NCBI GenBank assembly: GCA_023257035.1
Contig: JALRDI010000353.1
Span: forward strand, 1-33,671
Length of the DNA stretch: 33,671 nucleotides
Reading direction: 5' to 3'
DNA from: Ilumatobacteraceae bacterium
GTDB lineage: Bacteria; Actinomycetota; Acidimicrobiia; Acidimicrobiales; Ilumatobacteraceae
A program made the translations under genes and the position numbers. Shown in pieces: positions 14,689-23,147 of this stretch. Positions within the stretch are counted from its first letter, which is position 1; every line of letters starts with the position of its first letter. The notes beneath the pieces were generated by a model. The model had not been told where the DNA came from and did not search any database. It was given only the letters and a program-made list of their open reading frames with translations.

Positions 14689-15644
14689 TGTCAGTGGCTG
14701 ACGCACAGCGCGCTTCTTTTTCTCACGACCCCGTGATGCGAGACGAGATCGTTGACGTCTTCGCCGACGTCCCGTCCGGAACAATTCTTGATGCCACTCT
14801 TGGCGGAGGAGGCCATTCTGAGGCGCTCCTTGAATCCCGAGAAGATATCGATGTCATCGGACTTGATCGCGACCCTGATGCGATTGCAGCTGCAACCGCT
14901 CGACTTGAGCGGTTTGGGTCCCGATTTCGCACGACCATGCGGCGGTATGACGACATCGACGGTGGTCTTGCCGAACACGGGGTTGAGCGTCTGAGTGGAG
15001 CTCTTTTCGACCTCGGAGTGTCCTCCTATCAACTCGACGAAGGAAGTCGAGGATTTAGTTATCGCCACGACGGCCCTCTCGATATGCGGATGGGTCCGGA
15101 TACCACGTGGACCGCAGACGATGTGGTCAACGGCTACGACGTCAAGAAATTGGCCGACGTCATACGCCGCTACGGCGAAGAACGGTTCGCATCACGTATT
15201 GCGCAAGCCATCGTTGCCGCCCGGCCGATTGAGACGACAAACCAGCTTGCAGAAGTAGTTGTTGCCGCGATCCCAGCGCCAGCCCGACGAACTGGCGGAC
15301 ACCCTGCGAAGAGAACCTTTCAGGCCATTCGAATCGAAGTGAACGGGGAACTCGATGCCTTGCCGGTTGCGATTGATGCGGCAATCGACCGGGTCGTGCC
15401 TGGTGGGCGAGTGGCGGTGCTGTCGTACCACTCAGGTGAAGATCGAATCGTCAAGCAGCGAATGCTGAACGCGTCAAATCGCTGCGAATGTCCACCGGAG
15501 TTGCCGTGTGTCTGTGGCGCAGTACAGACCGTACGCATCGTTCGAAAGATTGCGAAGAAGCCGTCAACATCTGAGATGGAGCGCAACCGCCGTTCGACTT
15601 CTGCACGACTGCGAGTTGTTGAGCGAATCGAAGAGGAATCCTGA
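14688..15644 (+). CDS. rsmH: 16S rRNA (cytosine-1402-N4)-methyltransferase RsmH
   Basis: The 318-residue protein is the SAM-dependent enzyme (formerly MraW) that methylates N4 of C1402 in 16S rRNA near the P site. It opens with FSHDPVMRDEIVD, then the SAM-binding motif TILDATLGGGGHSEALL, followed by the inserted domain with FDLGVSSYQLDEGSRGFSYRHDGPLDMRM, and the late RRTGGHPAKRTFQAIRIEVNGEL and VLSYHSGEDRIVK motifs. The ATG at 14688 overlaps the mraZ stop by one base (TGATG), and the protein then has the family's usual N-terminus. A longer upstream frame would run through mraZ and is rejected. Translational coupling continues into ftsL with the same TGATG overlap. Confidence 0.97.
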   Translation: MSVADAQRASFSHDPVMRDEIVDVFADVPSGTILDATLGGGGHSEALLESREDIDVIGLDRDPDAIAAATARLERFGSRFRTTMRRYDDIDGGLAEHGVERLSGALFDLGVSSYQLDEGSRGFSYRHDGPLDMRMGPDTTWTADDVVNGYDVKKLADVIRRYGEERFASRIAQAIVAARPIETTNQLAEVVVAAIPAPARRTGGHPAKRTFQAIRIEVNGELDALPVAIDAAIDRVVPGGRVAVLSYHSGEDRIVKQRMLNASNRCECPPELPCVCGAVQTVRIVRKIAKKPSTSEMERNRRSTSARLRVVERIEEES

Positions 15645-16102
15645 TGGCCATTGCATTGCGCAAACCAGCGAGCGGGTCGCCAGCTTCCCGACGTCCAACA
15701 CTTCAAGTCGTCGAGGCTCGTCGTCGCACAACCCGAGTTGTCGTGTTCACCGCAACTTTGGTCGCAATTGGTCTCGGCACCCTCGCCGTCATTCACACCC
15801 AGATTGCGTCACGCCAAGCTGTCATCGATCAACTTGACCGAAGTATCGCTGAGGAGAACGATCGCTTCGACACTCTTCGCGCTGTCCGAGCTGAACTCCG
15901 TGCTCCCGTGCGCCTCGACCAACGGGCTCGTGAACTCGGTATGGCGCCAGCACTCGACAGCAGCTTCTTGTCGGTCGACCCTCTAGTACTGGCAATGGCG
16001 ATGGCATCGACGAGCACCGATAACGACGTTGCTGATGTCCCGGACTATCTCGGCCCGCTAGACCAATTCCGCATGGTCAAGATCATGAATGGGATGGACT
16101 GA
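15644..16102 (+). CDS. ftsL: FtsL-like septum-formation protein
   Basis: The 152-residue protein sits between rsmH and ftsI, the standard place for ftsL. It has a basic cytoplasmic N-terminus (about 1-31), one membrane helix (about 32-52, VVVFTATLVAIGLGTLAVI) and an extracytoplasmic heptad-rich coiled coil (about 57-90, RQAVIDQLDRSIAEENDRFDTL) followed by RLDQRARELGM, which matches the conserved end of FtsL/DivIC-type proteins. A longer Ala/Asp-rich tail (about 105-152) is unusual. FtsL scaffolds FtsQ and DivIC and helps activate FtsW-FtsI. Sequence conservation in this family is low, so the call depends on position and topology. It overlaps both neighbours by one base (TGATG). Confidence 0.88.
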   Translation: MAIALRKPASGSPASRRPTLQVVEARRRTTRVVVFTATLVAIGLGTLAVIHTQIASRQAVIDQLDRSIAEENDRFDTLRAVRAELRAPVRLDQRARELGMAPALDSSFLSVDPLVLAMAMASTSTDNDVADVPDYLGPLDQFRMVKIMNGMD

Positions 16103-18042
16103 TGAGTCGTCGAGAAGTCCCGCAACGATCGGCGCGACGATCAGTTCCTTCAGTTCAAAAGAGAACTCGGTCTGCACCGGCAAAGGGGCGCTCTGCATCT
16201 TCTCAGCAGCGTTCCCGATCAGGATCGACCTCGTCAAAGCCATCTCCTCGCTCTCAGTCAGTGTCCCCGCAACGCAAACTTCGGGTGATCTCTGCAAAGC
16301 CGACGGCAGGACGGTTCAAGATCGGAAACCAGCGCCGCCGAATCCAAATCGTTGTGGCATTTGTGCTGGTGATGCTCATCGTTGTGACGACAAAGGTCAT
16401 CGGACTTCAGACCGCTGGTGGTGACGCAATGCGTGCCGAGGCTGCGAATCAGTGGACCCGCACGACAACAGTGGTTGCAGATCGTGGAACCATCTTCGAC
16501 CGGAACGGTGAGGAACTTGCAGTCTCAATTCCGGCTGCAACGATCAGCATTAACCCGAAGTTGATCGATAATGAAGAAGCGACTCTCAACATGCTCGCAA
16601 CGATGTTGAGCCTTGATGTCGAGGAGCAGCAGAGGCTCTACGACGAAATGATTCTGAAGGACAAAGGATTTGTCTACGTTCGCCGGCAGATTGACGCCGA
16701 TCTCGGAGAGCAGATTGCTGCCCTGAAGCTGTCAGGTGTCAACGTTGACTCAGAGCCCACTCGTCTGCTTCCCGGTGGTGATACCGGTCGATCGGTGATT
16801 GGTCGCACTGACATCGATGGTGTTGGAACTGCAGGTCTCGAACTGCAATATGACTCGATCCTGTCAGGCGAGAACGGCAGTGTGACACGACAAGTCGCTC
16901 CAGGCGGACGGTCGATTGCAGGAACTGAGGACGCGGTTGATGGAGCGGTGCCAGGAGATGACCTCATCTTGACGATTGACCGTTCAATTCAGTTCACCTG
17001 CGAGCAGGCGTTACTTGAGCGAGTTTCGAATACTGGATCAAAAGCGGGAACATGCATTGTGATGGATGCCGATTCAGGCGAGCTCTACGCCATGGCATCA
17101 GTGAAGCGAGATGCTGACACGAACGAAGTTCTCATCACGTCAGGCAACCATGCTGCAGTTGACTCCTACGAACCGGGATCCGTTGCGAAGGTCATCACGA
17201 TCGCCGCAGGTCTCGAGACCGGCGTCGTTGGGCCAAACACGGTGTTCAACGTGCCATGGCGTGCTCAATATGGAGACGACCTGCTTCGTGACTCGCATGA
17301 GCACCCAGATGAGGACATGACCGTGCGGCAGATTCTCGTCGAATCGTCGAATATCGGGACCATCAAAGTGCAAGAAAAAGTGCAATTGCGGCGCCACTGG
17401 GACTTCATGCGGGCGTTTGGGCTCGGAGAACCAACCGCACTTGATTTCCCCGGCGAGTCAGCTGGAATCTTCAAAGAGTGGAACGAGCTGTTTGGTTCAG
17501 AGAAGTACACCGTCTCATACGGTCAGGGTCTGGCTAGCACGCCGATTCAATTGATTTCTGCCGTCAACGCGATTGCGAATGATGGCCTATATGTCGCTCC
17601 GAAGCTTGTGCGTGGATTCGTTGGAGAAGATGGCGAGATCATCCCAACGGCGCCATCTGCAACTCATGAAGTCATCTCGACCAATACAGCTGAGGTGATG
17701 CAGTCCATGATGACTGATGTCGTCTGTTCAGGAACGGCGACCCGGGCGCAAGTGTCGTCGTTCAATGTTGCCGGTAAGACCGGAACTGGTCTGAAGGCTC
17801 AACCAAATGGCGGCTACGAAGATGAGTTCGGGGTCCGTTCGTACTATGCGAGTTTTGTTGGCTTCTTCCCGGCGGAGGATCCCGAGATCACCGTGCTGAT
17901 CAGTATTGACGAGCCACCGGCAGGAACGATAAATCGCTTTGGTGGAACGGCAGCCGCACCTGTGTTTGCCCGACTCGTTCCCACGATTGCTCATGAGTTG
18001 GGAATCCAGCCGCCCTCTACCGCCCCGGCCTGTTCGGAGTGA
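16102..18042 (+). CDS. ftsI: Septal peptidoglycan transpeptidase FtsI (PBP2b/PBP3 class)
   Basis: The 646-residue class B penicillin-binding protein cross-links septal peptidoglycan. It has a long Ser/Arg/Lys-rich cytoplasmic N-terminus (1-80), one membrane helix (about 82-100), a pedestal domain starting at VVADRGTIFDRNGEELA (124-140), and a transpeptidase domain with catalytic Ser360 in SVAK (360-363), the SSN motif (416-418) and KTG (559-561). It contacts FtsW and FtsL in the divisome. No PASTA repeats follow the catalytic domain. The pedestal is normal in length. It overlaps ftsL by one base and lies 4 bases before the murE GTG. The N-terminal cytoplasmic stretch is longer than in E. coli FtsI, in line with actinobacterial homologs. 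Confidence 0.96.
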   Translation: MSRREVPQRSARRSVPSVQKRTRSAPAKGRSASSQQRSRSGSTSSKPSPRSQSVSPQRKLRVISAKPTAGRFKIGNQRRRIQIVVAFVLVMLIVVTTKVIGLQTAGGDAMRAEAANQWTRTTTVVADRGTIFDRNGEELAVSIPAATISINPKLIDNEEATLNMLATMLSLDVEEQQRLYDEMILKDKGFVYVRRQIDADLGEQIAALKLSGVNVDSEPTRLLPGGDTGRSVIGRTDIDGVGTAGLELQYDSILSGENGSVTRQVAPGGRSIAGTEDAVDGAVPGDDLILTIDRSIQFTCEQALLERVSNTGSKAGTCIVMDADSGELYAMASVKRDADTNEVLITSGNHAAVDSYEPGSVAKVITIAAGLETGVVGPNTVFNVPWRAQYGDDLLRDSHEHPDEDMTVRQILVESSNIGTIKVQEKVQLRRHWDFMRAFGLGEPTALDFPGESAGIFKEWNELFGSEKYTVSYGQGLASTPIQLISAVNAIANDGLYVAPKLVRGFVGEDGEIIPTAPSATHEVISTNTAEVMQSMMTDVVCSGTATRAQVSSFNVAGKTGTGLKAQPNGGYEDEFGVRSYYASFVGFFPAEDPEITVLISIDEPPAGTINRFGGTAAAPVFARLVPTIAHELGIQPPSTAPACSE

Positions 18043-18046
18043 TGTC

Positions 18047-19492
18047 GTGACGGCGCAACGAAAATTTTTCACCTTGAATAGCGCCGTTGCCAGCGACCTT
18101 TCAGATCGACTTCAGTCAGATGTGCGTCTTGCCCCTGAGGGGGTCTCGGTGGATGTTGGTTCGGTTGTGATGGACTCGCGTCGGGTCGTAAGTGACTCTC
18201 TGTTCGCATGTGTGTCTGGTGAAAAATTCGATGGACACAACTTCGCTGCGGACGCACTAAATAGTGGAGCAGTTGCGTTACTCGTCGATCGTGAACTTGA
18301 TGTTGATGTCCCCCAACTCATCGTTGCTGATGTGCGGGCATCTCTCGGAGAAGTCGCATCAATGATTTCAGGTCGACCATCAGCTGAAATCGATGTCATC
18401 GGAGTCACGGGTACCAACGGAAAGACGACAGTTGCTCAACTGCTTGCCTCGGTGTTTACCGCAGATGGACGCAAATCGGCGGTGATTGGAACGCTCGAGG
18501 GAGACATGACCACACCGGAGGCGCCGGTGTTGCAGCGAAAATTACGAGATCTCGCTGATGATGGTGTCTCGGTGGTGGTGATGGAGGTCTCATCCCACTC
18601 ACTCGTGCAGCAACGTGTTCGGGGAACATCGTTCGCTGCCGGAGTATTTACGAACCTGGGTCATGACCACCTCGATATTCACGGCACCCAAGAGGACTAT
18701 TTCCGCGCGAAGGCGCTGCTCTTCACCTCATACGGTCTGCAACGCATGATTTTGAACGACGACGATGTGCACGGCAGATTGCTCGGGGATCTCACATCAG
18801 ACGTGCGTGAGGTCTATCGATTCTCGATGTCCGAGGTTGAGTCGCTTGACATGAACATCAATGGGACAACATTTGTCCTCGGTGGAGCGCCGTTCAGTGT
18901 GCCGATTCCCGGGAGACCGAATATTGAAAATGCGCTTGCCGTGATTGCGTGCGCGAGGTCATTCGGCATATCCGATGACGTAATCGCTCAGGGTCTTGCA
19001 TCGGTTGATCAGGTTCCGGGTCGAATGCAAGTGTTGTCGGGCGAGAATTTTGATGCGATTGTCGATTTCGCCCACACCCCTGAAGCATTGGACGCCTTGG
19101 TCCGTACCTGCCGCGAGTTGGCTCCCAACCGCCGGCTCGTCGTCATCTTCGGTTGCGGAGGTGGAAGAGATAAGCAGAAGCGCCCTCAAATGGCGGCAAT
19201 CGCTGGCGACCTCGCAGATATTGTCGTTGTCACCTCAGACAACCCTCGGTTCGAAGATCCGGCCGCCATTATTGACGAGGTGTGCGCCGGCTTCACTGAC
19301 GCCACGATGGCCGAGTGGAGTGTGGAAGCAGACCGAGCGACGGCGATCGCTGATGCAATCGCTCGAGCGCAAGATGGTGATGTGATCATCGTGGCGGGCA
19401 AGGGTCATGAGCGTTATCAAGAGGTGGCTGCGTGCAAAACAGAATTTGATGATGTCGCACATATTCGTGCGGCGATGGAGGCCTCCCGATGA
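18047..19492 (+). CDS. murE: UDP-MurNAc-tripeptide ligase MurE (meso-DAP type)
   Basis: The 481-residue Mur ligase adds the third residue to UDP-MurNAc-L-Ala-D-Glu. Motifs are the N-terminal VVMDSRRVVSDSLFACVSGEKFDGH for the UDP part, the P-loop TGTNGKT (121-127), VVMEVSSHSL, DHLDIHGTQEDYFRAKALLF with the lysine that is carbamylated, and DNPR (398-401). DNPR is the established marker for meso-diaminopimelate recognition, so the wall is predicted to be DAP-type. The frame opens far upstream inside ftsI, but the GTG at 18047, 4 bases after the ftsI stop, gives the family N-terminus. The stop overlaps mraY by 4 bases (ATGA). The usual next gene, murF, is absent. Confidence 0.94.
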   Translation: MTAQRKFFTLNSAVASDLSDRLQSDVRLAPEGVSVDVGSVVMDSRRVVSDSLFACVSGEKFDGHNFAADALNSGAVALLVDRELDVDVPQLIVADVRASLGEVASMISGRPSAEIDVIGVTGTNGKTTVAQLLASVFTADGRKSAVIGTLEGDMTTPEAPVLQRKLRDLADDGVSVVVMEVSSHSLVQQRVRGTSFAAGVFTNLGHDHLDIHGTQEDYFRAKALLFTSYGLQRMILNDDDVHGRLLGDLTSDVREVYRFSMSEVESLDMNINGTTFVLGGAPFSVPIPGRPNIENALAVIACARSFGISDDVIAQGLASVDQVPGRMQVLSGENFDAIVDFAHTPEALDALVRTCRELAPNRRLVVIFGCGGGRDKQKRPQMAAIAGDLADIVVVTSDNPRFEDPAAIIDEVCAGFTDATMAEWSVEADRATAIADAIARAQDGDVIIVAGKGHERYQEVAACKTEFDDVAHIRAAMEASR

Positions 19493-20532
19493 TCGCAATC
19501 ATGCTCGCTGGAGCGACCGCTGCGCTCTGTTCGCTGCTTGGCACTCGGTTCTTGATCAGGTGGTTTTCTGTTCGAGGACAGGGGCAGCCGATCCTGGGTA
19601 AAGAGGACCACGGGCCAGAGCATCACATGGGTAAGCAGGGAACGCCGACGATGGGCGGACTTGCGATTGTTGTGTCGGCGCTCGTTGGATGGCTCCTTGC
19701 TCACACCCGAGATATTGCATTTTCTGATCAGGCAATGATTGTCTGGGTTGGCATTCTCGGAATGTCATTTATGGGGTTCCTTGACGACTGGATCAAGGTG
19801 AGAAAACGCCACAATCGCGGCATCTTCTGGAAGCAAAAGAATTACATCACGATGTTGATGAGCTTCGGAATTGCCTGGTGGCTCGTAGCAGCCACCGGAA
19901 TTGAGGAGTCGATTTCGATCACCCGTGCAGGAGATCTCGGATTCGAGGTCCCTCAGGTCGTGTGGATCGTGTGGGCGGGCCTCATCATTTGGGCGACCAC
20001 AAATGCCGTGAATGTGACAGATGGGCTTGACGGGCTCGCTGGAGGCTCAGCTCTAATGGGGTTCGGGGCGTTCATGATTATTTCGTATTGGACATTCCGA
20101 AATCCAGACATCTACAGCGTGGTGAACCCGCTTGATATGGGCGTCCTTGCGGCCTCTTTCGCAGGAGCGTGTTTGGGGTTCCTATGGTGGAATGCTGCTC
20201 CAGCGCGAATTTTCATGGGCGACGTTGGGGCACTTGCGATCGGTGCCGCTCTTGCGTCTCTGGCGCTGACGATGAACACCCACTTGTTGCTCATCTTGAT
20301 CTGCGGCATCAATGTCATCGAGGCGGGCTCGGTTGCCATTCAGATGGGAGTGTTTAAGTTGTCGGGCCGGAAACGGCGCCTGTTCAAAATGTCGCCTATT
20401 CATCATCACTTTGAGTTGAGCGGATGGCCTGAGACGACGGTGATCATTCGGTTCTGGCTGCTGTCTGCAGTCTTCGTTGCGCTCGCACTTGCGATTTTTA
20501 TTGGCGACTTCACTGCAGTGGTAGGCGGCTGA
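19489..20532 (+). CDS. mraY: Phospho-MurNAc-pentapeptide transferase MraY
   Basis: The 347-residue membrane enzyme links phospho-MurNAc-pentapeptide to undecaprenyl phosphate, making lipid I. About ten hydrophobic helices are visible. Diagnostic motifs are HHMGKQGTPTMGG near the N-terminus, FLDDWIKVR with the Asp pair, NAVNVTDGLDGLAGG in a cytoplasmic loop, FMGDVGALAIG with the catalytic Asp, and the histidine cluster PIHHHFE. All key residues are in place and the length is typical (about 320-360). The start overlaps the murE stop by 4 bases where murF would normally lie, and murD follows after one base. It acts at the inner leaflet of the plasma membrane. Confidence 0.97.
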   Translation: MIAIMLAGATAALCSLLGTRFLIRWFSVRGQGQPILGKEDHGPEHHMGKQGTPTMGGLAIVVSALVGWLLAHTRDIAFSDQAMIVWVGILGMSFMGFLDDWIKVRKRHNRGIFWKQKNYITMLMSFGIAWWLVAATGIEESISITRAGDLGFEVPQVVWIVWAGLIIWATTNAVNVTDGLDGLAGGSALMGFGAFMIISYWTFRNPDIYSVVNPLDMGVLAASFAGACLGFLWWNAAPARIFMGDVGALAIGAALASLALTMNTHLLLILICGINVIEAGSVAIQMGVFKLSGRKRRLFKMSPIHHHFELSGWPETTVIIRFWLLSAVFVALALAIFIGDFTAVVGG

Positions 20533-20533
20533 G

Positions 20534-21895
20534 ATGCGCTCCCTTGTCCACGGCTTCGCAATCGCTGGTGAGTCAACTGCCAACGCGTTGCGACGACATG
20601 GTCACGAGGTGGTGATCACTGACGATGCGATTGATCACACAAAGGAACAGCGGGCTTCGGATGCGGGATTTTCGCTGAGTACGTTGCCGAGCGTGGATGC
20701 CCTTGAGGCATTTGTTAAGGAGTTTGATCTCATCGCTCCGGCTCCCGGTGTGCCAGAGCATCATCCGCTCATTGAATGCGCACAGCGCCTTGGGGTAACG
20801 ATCTCGAGTGAGCTCGAAATTGCCTATGCGGCGGAACTCCAGCGCGATGGGGGGCCACGCCCGATACTGGCGGTGACGGGTACTGATGGAAAGACGACGA
20901 CGTGCGAACTTGCCGTTGCAATGTTGGCTGCAGCTGGTATCCGATCTCTCGCAGTCGGCAATACCGACACCCCAATGATTGATGCTCTTGAGCGTGACCT
21001 TGATGTCTATGTGGTCGAATGCACGAGTTTCCGGCTTGCTTGGACTGAAGCGTTTCGCTCCGACGCTGCGGTGTGGCTCAATCTGGCCCCTGATCACCTC
21101 AATTGGCACCGGGATATGGCGTCATACGAATCAGCAAAAGCAAAACTGTTTTCTCATCAACGTGAGACTGATATCTCTATCGGATGCTCACATGAGCCGG
21201 TAGTCATGTCTCATCTGCAGCACTCACGGGCACGGCAACTCACGTTCGGGTTTGACGGCGATTATTTCGTTGACAACGGGGTGTTGATGTCGCCGAGTGG
21301 TCCGATCATTGCGACATCGGAGATGACTCGGTCACTTCCGCACGACATTACAAATGCTTTGGCTGCTGCTGCTCTGGTGATGGAAACGGGACTTGTCGAC
21401 GCGGAGGCGGTTGCGTCGGCCTTAACCACGTTTGCAGCGCCAGCCCACCGGTTGCAGTTCGTGGCAGAAGTCGGCGGAGTCAGGTGGTTTAACGATTCGA
21501 AAGCGACTACGCCACATGCTGCTTCTGCAGCGATCCGAGCGTTCCCATCGGCGGTTCTCATCGCTGGTGGGCGAAACAAAGACCTTGATCTCGCCCCGAT
21601 GGCCTCAGTCGGTGAATCCCTTCGTGGAGTCGTTGCGATCGGTGAGGCAGCAGATGAAATTTCAGAGGTGTTCGCGGGGATGGTCGAGGTTGTAACCGCA
21701 GGATCGATGGAGACAGCGGTTGATCTTGCTGCGCGATTGGCGGCGGGTCACGGCGAGGTGGTGTTGTCGCCAGGTTGTGCGAGTTTTGATTGGTATCCGT
21801 CTGGTGGGTACCCAGCGCGGGGCGAACATTTTGCTCGTCTCGTGAAAGCGCGAATGAACGAACGGGTTTCCGAATTGTCGGGAGGGGAACAGTGA
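20534..21895 (+). CDS. murD: UDP-MurNAc-L-alanine:D-glutamate ligase MurD
   Basis: The 453-residue Mur ligase adds D-glutamate to UDP-MurNAc-L-Ala. The N-terminal Rossmann-like UDP-binding part (1-105) is shorter and reads VHGFAIAGESTANAL in place of the usual G-x-G-x-T/S-G, the P-loop is TGTDGKT (115-121), APDHLNWH follows, then FNDSKATTPHAASAAI and the late LSPGCASFDWYPSGGYPARGEHF, which is the MurD C-terminal signature. That signature excludes murF, which otherwise would be expected nearby. The start is one base after the mraY stop and the end overlaps ftsW in GTGA. It is a cytoplasmic enzyme. Confidence 0.95.
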   Translation: MRSLVHGFAIAGESTANALRRHGHEVVITDDAIDHTKEQRASDAGFSLSTLPSVDALEAFVKEFDLIAPAPGVPEHHPLIECAQRLGVTISSELEIAYAAELQRDGGPRPILAVTGTDGKTTTCELAVAMLAAAGIRSLAVGNTDTPMIDALERDLDVYVVECTSFRLAWTEAFRSDAAVWLNLAPDHLNWHRDMASYESAKAKLFSHQRETDISIGCSHEPVVMSHLQHSRARQLTFGFDGDYFVDNGVLMSPSGPIIATSEMTRSLPHDITNALAAAALVMETGLVDAEAVASALTTFAAPAHRLQFVAEVGGVRWFNDSKATTPHAASAAIRAFPSAVLIAGGRNKDLDLAPMASVGESLRGVVAIGEAADEISEVFAGMVEVVTAGSMETAVDLAARLAAGHGEVVLSPGCASFDWYPSGGYPARGEHFARLVKARMNERVSELSGGEQ

Positions 21896-23145
21896 CACTT
21901 GCAATACGGAACGGTGGGAATATCGATGACCGCCGAAGGCAGGCACTCGCCGCGGCAAAGCGGAAACGTGAAAGCGGCGCTGGCGGAAAGCGACACGAGC
22001 GTCACGACCGCTTATCGCTTCGCGAGGCGCTGCAACGCGACCGAGCGGTTGAGGCATCAAGAACATACTTCGCGATCATCGCTGTCGTCGCCGTCATGGT
22101 CCTGCTCGGTCTCGTTATGTTGCTCTCAGCCTCTGGTCCGCTTCGGGCTGCAGGGGATGGGTCGCCCTATTCGATGGTGATTAGGCAAACAGTATTTGCT
22201 CTTGTCGGTCTTGGCTTTATGGCAGTGGTCATTCGGGTTCGCTATCAACTGTTCCGGCGGCTCGTTCCTCTGATTTGGGCGGTTGGCCTCGGAATGATGG
22301 CACTCCCATTTGTCCCCGGATGGAGCCATACAGTGAACGACGCGAATTCATGGGTGTCTGTCGGCGGAATGACATTTCAGCCTTCAGAGATTTTCAAACT
22401 TTCGGTCATTCTCGGAGTAGCCGACATCTTGACTCGCCGAAAGGATGTGCTCAACGACTGGCGCAGAACGATTGTGCCTATTGGCGCGGCGACCAGTGCA
22501 GCGTTTGTGCTGAGCCTCATTCAGGGAGACTTCGGATCGGCAGTTGTGCTCGTGCTCATCGTGATGGCGATGTCATTCATCGCGGGTATTCCTTGGATGC
22601 ACATTGGAAGCGTGGTGGGCGTCGGGGCATTTGTTGCCGCGATCATGGTTGTTGCATCGCCGCGTCGATTCGGTCGCATCACTGCCTTCTTTGATATCGA
22701 AGGAAACAAAGAGCATTATGCCTATCAGGTGTGGCAGGGAATGCTGAGCATCGCAAACGGCGGGTTGACCGGTTCCGGCATTGGTGGCAGTCGTTCAAAG
22801 CTCGGGTACCTACCTCTCGCTCATAGTGACTTCATCTTTGCAATCATCGCTGACGAACTCGGCCTCATCGGAGTAGTCGCAGTGCTCGGTGGATTCACAT
22901 TGCTCACCATCTTGGGAATGCAGACGGCGCTTCGAGCTCCTGACCGATTTGGCATGCTCGTCGCAGCCGGTGTGACTTCATGGATCGCGATTCAGGCGAT
23001 CATTAATGTCGGTGGAGTTGCTGGGGTTCTGCCGGTGACTGGTCTTACTCTTCCTTTCTTCTCGCACGGCGGCACATCGCTGCTGTCATGTCTTGTCGGA
23101 ATTGGCCTGCTGCTTAACATTTCACGCCAGCCCGTAAAGTCCTGA
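21892..23145 (+). CDS. ftsW: FtsW, septal peptidoglycan polymerase (SEDS family)
   Basis: The GTG at 21892 overlaps the murD stop (GTGA) and gives a 417-residue protein; the longer upstream frame lies inside murD and is rejected. A basic cytoplasmic N-terminus of about 57 residues (rich in Arg, Lys and Ala) precedes a series of about ten membrane helices starting at about 58. SEDS motifs include LLSASGP, NANSW-type VNDANSWVSVGGMTFQPSEIFK, LIQGDFGSA with the catalytic Asp, AYQVWQGMLSIANGGLTGSGIG, HSDFIFAIIADELG and the final LTLPFFSHGGTSLLS. FtsW polymerises lipid II and is activated with FtsI. The extended N-terminus resembles that of other actinobacterial FtsW proteins. Confidence 0.95.
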   Translation: MTLAIRNGGNIDDRRRQALAAAKRKRESGAGGKRHERHDRLSLREALQRDRAVEASRTYFAIIAVVAVMVLLGLVMLLSASGPLRAAGDGSPYSMVIRQTVFALVGLGFMAVVIRVRYQLFRRLVPLIWAVGLGMMALPFVPGWSHTVNDANSWVSVGGMTFQPSEIFKLSVILGVADILTRRKDVLNDWRRTIVPIGAATSAAFVLSLIQGDFGSAVVLVLIVMAMSFIAGIPWMHIGSVVGVGAFVAAIMVVASPRRFGRITAFFDIEGNKEHYAYQVWQGMLSIANGGLTGSGIGGSRSKLGYLPLAHSDFIFAIIADELGLIGVVAVLGGFTLLTILGMQTALRAPDRFGMLVAAGVTSWIAIQAIINVGGVAGVLPVTGLTLPFFSHGGTSLLSCLVGIGLLLNISRQPVKS

Positions 23146-23147
23146 TT

